This document shows positions 58,251-64,000 of a DNA stretch of 64,000 nt, piece by piece. The DNA is from Desarmillaria ectypa (Eukaryota > Basidiomycota > Agaricomycetes > Agaricales > Physalacriaceae), in NCBI GenBank assembly GCA_030407005.1, contig JAUDYN010000011.1:1726501-1790500 (forward strand). Reading direction: 5' to 3'. The position numbers and the translations under genes are program-made. Positions within the stretch are counted from its first letter, which is position 1; each line of letters opens with the position of its first letter. The notes beneath the pieces were generated by a model. That model was given only the letters and a program-made list of their open reading frames with translations. It was not told where the DNA came from and searched no databases.

Positions 58251-58920
58251 GTGCGTATTGGGATCTATGGTCCATCATGTATCCAAACTTTTTGGAACTG
58301 CTGATGACTCGAATATTCTCAACTTATTTTCTTGGTTGATGCAGCACTCTTTGTGGACCGATGCCTTAGATTAAAAACAAACTTCCAATCATAGAGTCTG
58401 ACCGCACCCTTCCTTCGCCACGATACTGTCTCCGACGAGTCCGACCACGTACTCACTTCTGGTCTGTATATGCTGAGGCTATTGGTCAGTTATACATAGA
58501 AATTTCTGAGGCGTTTCCTGCTCGTTATGATGGGGCAGTGATAGAGCTAGTAGAGAGGTACGCCGTATCATAAACATTTCAGAGTATAGACACTTATTTC
58601 CTTTACTTCAGCGGCGATGTTTTATACCATGCAGGGCCTAAAATCTGGTTCCAACTCCCAGCCATACGAGCCGACGTTTTTTGAATTTATATATCTGCAC
58701 TATCTCAGAGTACGGTATTTCTTTGTCTGATCGGCCTATTTAACTTACTGCAGCTCCTGAGCAGTGGGACCAGAAAACTTGCTCTTGATGCGTCATGTGG
58801 TTACTCTATAACTCATTCTGAGGCGAGATAAACTATGATATTTTGGAAGGGTTTTTTTATGAGGTGCATACTCATTTCATAGTTCCTAACAAAGCGTAAT
58901 CCGAGTCTAAGCTTTCACCT
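58251..58920. other. intergenic
   Basis: Nothing recognised. Confidence 0.4.
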
Positions 58921-59943
58921 CTAGCCCATGATGCACTGGACCCCACGATGATCAAGATCCTGCAGCGCTGCATCGTCTCGACTCATAGAACCTTCAGTGA
59001 CACCAATGACCCTATATCTTTTCAAATTCCGGAACCCTTTCCTCCAGACCACTCTATCCATAAGCGCCACTAATATTGCCTTACCCACTCTCACACAAAT
59101 ATCCTCCGTTACCTCAGGATCAAGTAGACTGAGATACCCGTCAATCAGCACAGCGTGATGGATATTGCTCATTCCCACCTCCACTCGCCTGACGCTCCAC
59201 CGCCTGTTGACTCTGATATGCGAGACGATGCGCCAATTCATCTTCTCTGACCCTCGGCGTATGACAACAAGATTCTCGACCATTTCCACCTCATACATGA
59301 AACGTGTCAGCTCCTCGTGCTCGGCGTTATGTATAATGGTGATTTGGAGAGTGCGCAGGTTCTGGAAGGAAATGACTGGACATCTTCTGAGCCACTTCAG
59401 ATCGCACTCTATGAGGTCTACCATTTCCACACGGAGAGGCTGCACTGCTGGCTCGTGCAGCGTTGCCATATCACTGAACTTGAGGCCTTCAAAGCGCACG
59501 TGCCGTAGGCTTGGGCCGAGCGTAGAGAGGATGGCCGACAGGTGCTGACTCGAAGGATCCGCCAGGGCTCTAAGGGTGATGGAAGAGAGTCGTCCGTGAC
59601 TCCCGAGAATTTGGGCAGCATGCCGGGATATCAGCGAGCTGATGACTGTGATATGCCCGACGTTGGGGGTGTACGCGACCAGAGAGTCTAGGGCGTATCC
59701 GGGGGAGCGCGCAGTGATGAGATGTCTCGTGTATCGGAGTAGGTTTGGTCTGACACAGAGACTCGAGGAAGTAGTGAGGGTGATGCGACGGAAGAGGAGA
59801 ATTTGCGAAGGTATAGTCCAAACTTTGGCGATAAGAGCGCATGTACTAAGGGTACGCTTGTCGGTCAGGTCGATATTCTGCAGGATCATTTCAACCAACT
59901 CTACAGGCAGTGCCGTCCGCCACGAATCAGCCGTCGTCGACAT
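58921..59943 (-). CDS. F-box-like protein, 340 aa
   Basis: Single uninterrupted exon. The N-terminal F-box ALPVELVEMILQNIDLTDKR is followed by LSTCALIAKVWTIPSQILLF, the part that binds Skp1 in SCF ubiquitin ligases. The remaining 280 residues are irregular leucine-rich strands (LSAILSTLGPSLRHVRFEGL, NLRTLQITIIHNAEHE, FRNLKRYRVIGV) that would pick the substrate. Length fits small Agaricomycete F-box proteins. Start chosen at the first ATG; an upstream stop follows within the leader. Substrate unknown. Confidence 0.8.
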   Translation of the reverse strand: MSTTADSWRTALPVELVEMILQNIDLTDKRTLSTCALIAKVWTIPSQILLFRRITLTTSSSLCVRPNLLRYTRHLITARSPGYALDSLVAYTPNVGHITVISSLISRHAAQILGSHGRLSSITLRALADPSSQHLSAILSTLGPSLRHVRFEGLKFSDMATLHEPAVQPLRVEMVDLIECDLKWLRRCPVISFQNLRTLQITIIHNAEHEELTRFMYEVEMVENLVVIRRGSEKMNWRIVSHIRVNRRWSVRRVEVGMSNIHHAVLIDGYLSLLDPEVTEDICVRVGKAILVALMDRVVWRKGFRNLKRYRVIGVTEGSMSRDDAALQDLDHRGVQCIMG

Positions 59944-60399
59944 TGGAGGTTCGGTCTGAGGGAGAATGCCACTCGCCTAGCGATCTTTGACTATAACATG
60001 CCACTAATATGTGGTTCGCTTTGTTTCCTCGGCATTGTTTGCAGCTTTCATTGGTCGCAGCGCCTTTTGCACGGGTTTGAAGCTCGACTCGGTTCATTCC
60101 TCATCTTATACTCGTGACGAAGACCTGGACGCGCAGCACATATGTTTACCAGCCATAAGATACCAGGGTACCGTCCCGATGATGAGGAAGAAAACAGGAT
60201 AACTCTCAGCGTCTCAGCGGTATTTTACTTCTTCGAAAGTAGTGACCATGTTAAATTACTCTTTCAGATTGCCATAGAGTACAAACACTAAAGCCGTTTC
60301 ACTACCTGCTTGACTGCACCCGGGCCAAACTCGCCTATCTTGGAGCCAACTTGGATAACATGTCGGCCGTCTCATGCGCTTAACGATCTTTGACCCCCT
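59944..60399. other. intergenic upstream of F-box gene
   Basis: Nothing recognised. Confidence 0.4.
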
Positions 60400-60720
60400 A
60401 TCAGACTAATACGTCTGACAACGATTCTCATTATAAACATTCCATCGTGACATATACGTCTTTCAAGACTGTTCTCACAACACCACCTATCCTTAACCTC
60501 AGCTTCTGCCGTTCATCGATGTTCAATATAGGTTTGGCGAGAGCTTCGCTTCCGTGGCGACAGGCTTCAATCTTCCTTGAGGTTGCATCGATTGTCTCTG
60601 GAGAAATAATTGGGTCACGCTGCAACTTTCTCCACGAAGTCAGCAACGATATGATATTTGAGACTCAGTGGAGAGAAGCAAACATTTACTGCGTGATTCT
60701 TGCCTTCGTTGCTGGGTAAT
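60400..60720 (+). pseudogene. fragment of an F-box gene tail
   Basis: TSFKTVLTTPPILNLSFCRS followed by MFNIGLARASLPW matches the segment near 61630-61740 (LKTIFSRPPPLLNLSSCRS, IFGIALARPSDLH). It is an isolated piece of the same family with no F-box upstream. Confidence 0.5.
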
Positions 60721-61189
60721 TCCGCAAGAAATGCGGCGACAGTGTATGTTCATCAATTTATCAATTTTTAACTTCTTCAACGCTGGAAGATCATTTGATT
60801 CCGACAGAATGTACAGACTACGCTGATAATCTATGGTTTATTCCGGGAACTTTTATTGAATGTATTATCAGACTCGCCTAGCAAATGAAACGAGGGCCGC
60901 CACCGGAAGTGAAGTCCCCGGCGCGGCGCTGTGCAGGAAGCACCTGCCAAAGATGTACTTCGCGGATCAATATGTCCACAATTTTCACGTCGTCTCTTTC
61001 GGCGTAGCCTCATTGACCTTCTACTACACCAATCATTTTGCATTCAAGTATTCGTGAGTGTCCCAAAATTATCGATATTTTGTAGCTCATCGTAGTCTGG
61101 ACAGAACATGCCGCCCAAGGAGATCACCCTATGTCAAAAATATCACAGCACATTTCGTGTTCATGATCATGTGCTGCCGCCGTCTCTTG

Positions 61190-62193
61190 TTACAGACCTA
61201 CGCGATGGTATCCAGATTAGCGCCGATGTCTATGCCGAGTCGATAAGGCGAACGCTTGATGGTTTACTACCAAAATGATGCGAATACGACGCAGAAATAG
61301 AGGCATTGGAGGAGACCCTGGCATACCTTTCTCCAATTCGCAGGCTTCCCGTCGAGTTGTTCCGCAAAATATTCTTGGAGGCGTGTGCCTTTGTTGAGTT
61401 TCCTATTGGCGAGGCATCTGCCTCTCTTTCCCCCAACTCTGGTCTGTCATGTTCATCGATACTGACGACGCCAACCTTTCGAAATCAACGAGAAAATTCT
61501 TCTCGTTATATCAGCAGAGGTCATTCTCCAAGGCAAAACACATTGGAATTTCTGCAAAACCTTTGCTCAAGCACCAACCAGATGACATCGGCTCGGAAGA
61601 TGATCTTGATGAAGATAATCCTAAGCCGCCTTACATGCCTCTGAAGACGATATTCTCGCGTCCACCACCCCTCCTTAACCTGAGCTCCTGTCGTTCATTG
61701 ATCTTCGGCATAGCTTTGGCGAGACCGTCTGATCTCCATCCCTTCCCTAGTTTCATGTCACCTGGACGCTTGCACCTCATGGGAGTGATCGACATGTTTA
61801 ATGTCGACAACACGACCCCCCTTACTTATTTGTTCTTGGATACACCGAGTCGACTTCGGGAGCTTCACCTCCATAACACCTGGATTCTCCAAAGGATTGA
61901 CGAAAGTCGCTATTGCGGAGCCTCGTCGCCACTCGGGGCAGTACAGCATCACAGACAAGCTCCTCGATCGAATGAGGGATGCTGACTTCTTGCCGAAGTT
62001 GAAGGACCTCGAGTTGGTTTGGGCAAAGGACAATATGATAGAGGAAGGGAAAGTGTTGGAAGCCATCAAAAGTCGCTACGGGAAGCTCCAATCTGTGATT
62101 GTGGGCCTGCGGGATGGTGAAGAGCTGGATAAGGAAACATTACAGAGGATCCAGGGCTTTAGGGAGCTCGGATTAAGTATACGCTTGTATTGA
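61190..62193 (+). pseudogene. F-box gene, probably broken
   Basis: Starts with a helical segment (ESIRRTLDGLLPK), a TGA near 61277, then CEYDAEIEALEETLAYLSPI and the F-box RRLPVELFRKIFLEAC. The frame then changes near 61450 and again near 61830. The tail is intact in the last frame (LPKLKDLELVWAKDNMIEEG, FRELGLSIRLY). Some changes could be introns, but the TGA inside the leader argues for decay. Confidence 0.6.
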
Positions 62194-62478
62194 TCTAGAC
62201 GCTGTCGGGTTGAGGCGTATTACTCTCGTTTCAAAGAAGGATTTTGCTTATAATACGGACGTGGTATCTTTTAATATACAGGAAACCACTAGCTACTTCA
62301 CCGCCACACGCACTTTGCTATTGGGTATGAATATTGAATTTTAGAGAGCCGTGTCGAAGCCGCAGAAAATGTTCGGGCCGAAGAGCCGATCGACTTTTCT
62401 CCCACCGCCGCATCAAGAACTGTACGTTTCTTTTCCTCCTCTACTCTTAGTCTACAAGTATCTAACAGTTCTATAGGT
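62194..62478. other. upstream region of the last F-box gene
   Basis: May include a 5' exon: an intron-like GTACGT...CTATAG (about 62420-62476) ends just before the chosen ATG. Confidence 0.35.
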
Positions 62479-64000
62479 ATGCCCAATCTCTGTTTATATT
62501 GCGGGCTACCCGCAGCTCCATCACATTCACTGCATAGTGGCAACAAATATCGACATTTTGACAACGAGATAATGCCTATGCTTCATGGAAGCCGCATCGA
62601 TGCTTTTCTTGTTAAATCGGCTATTCTCGCCATGGAAGGAGACATCCAGTCCATTGACGACCAGATGCATCATCTAGAGGCGCTCAGAGCCCGTCTTTTC
62701 GCAGAGCGAAGCCAAGCAGTAGCTGAGCTGGCGAAATACCGTTCCTTCATTGCTCCAGTTCGACGGTTACCGAACGAGATTCTCTCGGAAATCTTCTCAT
62801 TTGCGTGCACGGTTATGTCAGATAGTGTCGACATCGTCAATGGCGTGCCCTGGGTCCTAAGCCGTGTGTGCAGCTTGTGGAGATCAATTTGCCTTTCCTC
62901 CCCCCATCTCTGGTCCACGATTACCATTGCGTCAACGAGTTCCTCACGGCATCACGTCGCTGGTATCCTAGGGAACTATCTCGACCGTTCCCGTGAACTG
63001 TTACTCAACCTGTATCTCGATGGTAGTGCATGTACCACTCCAGTTGATATCAACTTTAATGGCCGCGGTACAAACTTACTACGCGTCCTTCGCCCCCACA
63101 GATCCCGCTGGCGCAAGCTCATCCTATCCTGTGATCGCAGTCCTGTAATTCTGGACATCATCAGCGCATGGGAACACTCAGCACCCGGTTTTACACATCT
63201 GAAAAGGATAGATATTCGCACTCCTGAGGCGGGCGATGGTCCTATATACCACACCACAGCGTTTTCCAGAGCTATCAACCTCGAGAGCATCCATCTCGGG
63301 AGCGGCGTCTTTCTACAAGATTCGTCATTTCCACATCTGACAAGCTTCCACGGGACGTTCTCATCCATACTCCAATTCCACAATCTCCTCGAGTCAGCGC
63401 CGTCTCTCCAGGATATTTCCATTTCGTATCAACCACCGACTGGTACACCAGACATTTTTCCGCCCACGCATCTCACTCACACAGACATCCGCAAGGTGAC
63501 GGTGCGTGCATCGACAGCATGCTTTTCCGAGGTCATTTTACCTTTACTGGAGGAACTCGTCATCGATGCAGGAGTGTACGAGTCGAACTTTGACCTACAA
63601 CATGTCACTTATCTAACCTCTCTCATGGGTAACTCACACCGCCCTCGACGTTCGCTAAGCATGACGGTCCTATCAGAGTCCCGTCTCACACCTTTTCTCA
63701 ACCCAAGTCTGACATCTCTTACCCTCGAAATTCCAACGGACATATCAAGGGAGATATACCGCCTTCTCATGTACAAACCAGACAGCAGCTACCCCGTGAC
63801 ACCCAATCTAACGCACCTGTCCATCAAAGAGATGGCTCTAGTCTCCGATCCAAACCTTCTTACCGACGATGAATGCCTAAAGATGGTCCGCTCCCGAGCT
63901 AGGACACTCCAATCCATTGTCCTTCAAATCGTCCTTGTTTTCCACTACAGTCAGGCGGTATCTCAGCTGGGAGCGCGTCCTCGTCCTTTATTGAATGATT
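62479..64000 (+). CDS. F-box protein, open at the right edge (at least 507 codons)
   Basis: Uninterrupted frame from ATG 62479 to the window end. The N-terminus has a CxxC (LCLYCGLP), then a coiled coil (SIDDQMHHLEALRARLFAER) and the F-box (VRRLPNEILSEIFSFAC; PWVLSRVCSLWRSICLSSP; HLWSTI). This is the typical Agaricomycete arrangement for an SCF receptor. From about residue 190 irregular leucine-rich repeats follow (RKLILSCDRSP, LPLLEELVIDAGVYE, SLTSLTLEIPT, NLTHLSIKEMALV). No stop or frame change, so it is the best preserved member of the cluster here. The C-terminus lies outside the window and an upstream coding exon is possible. Confidence 0.85.
   Translation, partial: MPNLCLYCGLPAAPSHSLHSGNKYRHFDNEIMPMLHGSRIDAFLVKSAILAMEGDIQSIDDQMHHLEALRARLFAERSQAVAELAKYRSFIAPVRRLPNEILSEIFSFACTVMSDSVDIVNGVPWVLSRVCSLWRSICLSSPHLWSTITIASTSSSRHHVAGILGNYLDRSRELLLNLYLDGSACTTPVDINFNGRGTNLLRVLRPHRSRWRKLILSCDRSPVILDIISAWEHSAPGFTHLKRIDIRTPEAGDGPIYHTTAFSRAINLESIHLGSGVFLQDSSFPHLTSFHGTFSSILQFHNLLESAPSLQDISISYQPPTGTPDIFPPTHLTHTDIRKVTVRASTACFSEVILPLLEELVIDAGVYESNFDLQHVTYLTSLMGNSHRPRRSLSMTVLSESRLTPFLNPSLTSLTLEIPTDISREIYRLLMYKPDSSYPVTPNLTHLSIKEMALVSDPNLLTDDECLKMVRSRARTLQSIVLQIVLVFHYSQAVSQLGARPRPLLND

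Noticed and set aside
1..64000. CRISPR arrays, operons, rRNA, secondary-metabolite cluster
   Set aside because: Spliced eukaryotic genes throughout; no array, rDNA or core biosynthetic enzyme seen.

Overview
The window looks like nuclear DNA of a filamentous basidiomycete, most likely an Agaricomycete. Genes carry many short introns of about 45-60 bp. The protein families are typical of mushroom-forming fungi: F-box/LRR genes in numbers, a DUF6533 membrane protein, a macrofage-activating-glycoprotein-like GPI protein, an Agaricomycete-type aquaporin, and chromovirus and copia retrotransposons. Exon joins below were worked out by hand from splice consensus and protein continuity. Six spliced CDSs (atg4, bolA, rab, fkbp, aquaporin, MAG) plus the SDR and atg14 genes close exactly in frame, which supports them.

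Left end (1-14.4 kb) is nested retrotransposon debris. A decayed copia element on + is cut in its reverse transcriptase by the LTR of a chromodomain gypsy element on - (about 2.2-9.9 kb). Its pol is riddled with TGA stops where the family has Arg (CGA). Its gag and pol lie in a 0/-1 frame arrangement with a strong hairpin over the gag stop. A noncoding LTR-like stretch follows (9.9-11.4 kb). Then comes a second copia element on - (11.4-14.4 kb) with an initiator-tRNA-type primer site, inserted in an F-box gene and itself carrying a CpG-free solo gypsy LTR flanked by CTCTG duplications.

The middle (14.4-32 kb) holds F-box relics and then conserved housekeeping genes: ATG4 (autophagy protease), a mitochondrial BolA protein, a Rab7-like GTPase with a long insert, a DUF6533 membrane protein and FKBP12. 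From 32-41 kb lie two copies of an orphan family and a DEAD-box helicase pseudogene (Rrp3/DDX47 type). This stretch is gene poor.

The right part (41.8-56.4 kb) has an aquaporin, a truncated MAG-like copy, a 646-bp near-perfect palindrome, a LINE-like remnant, the full MAG-like gene, a coiled-coil ORF, a short-chain dehydrogenase, an ATG14-like gene and a secreted intradiol-dioxygenase-like gene. The last 6 kb (57.7-64 kb) are an F-box cluster with two intact genes and three relics.

No operons, CRISPR arrays, rRNA or convincing tRNA genes were seen. The two autophagy genes (ATG4 and ATG14) act in the same process but are 30 kb apart, so I do not claim a functional cluster.
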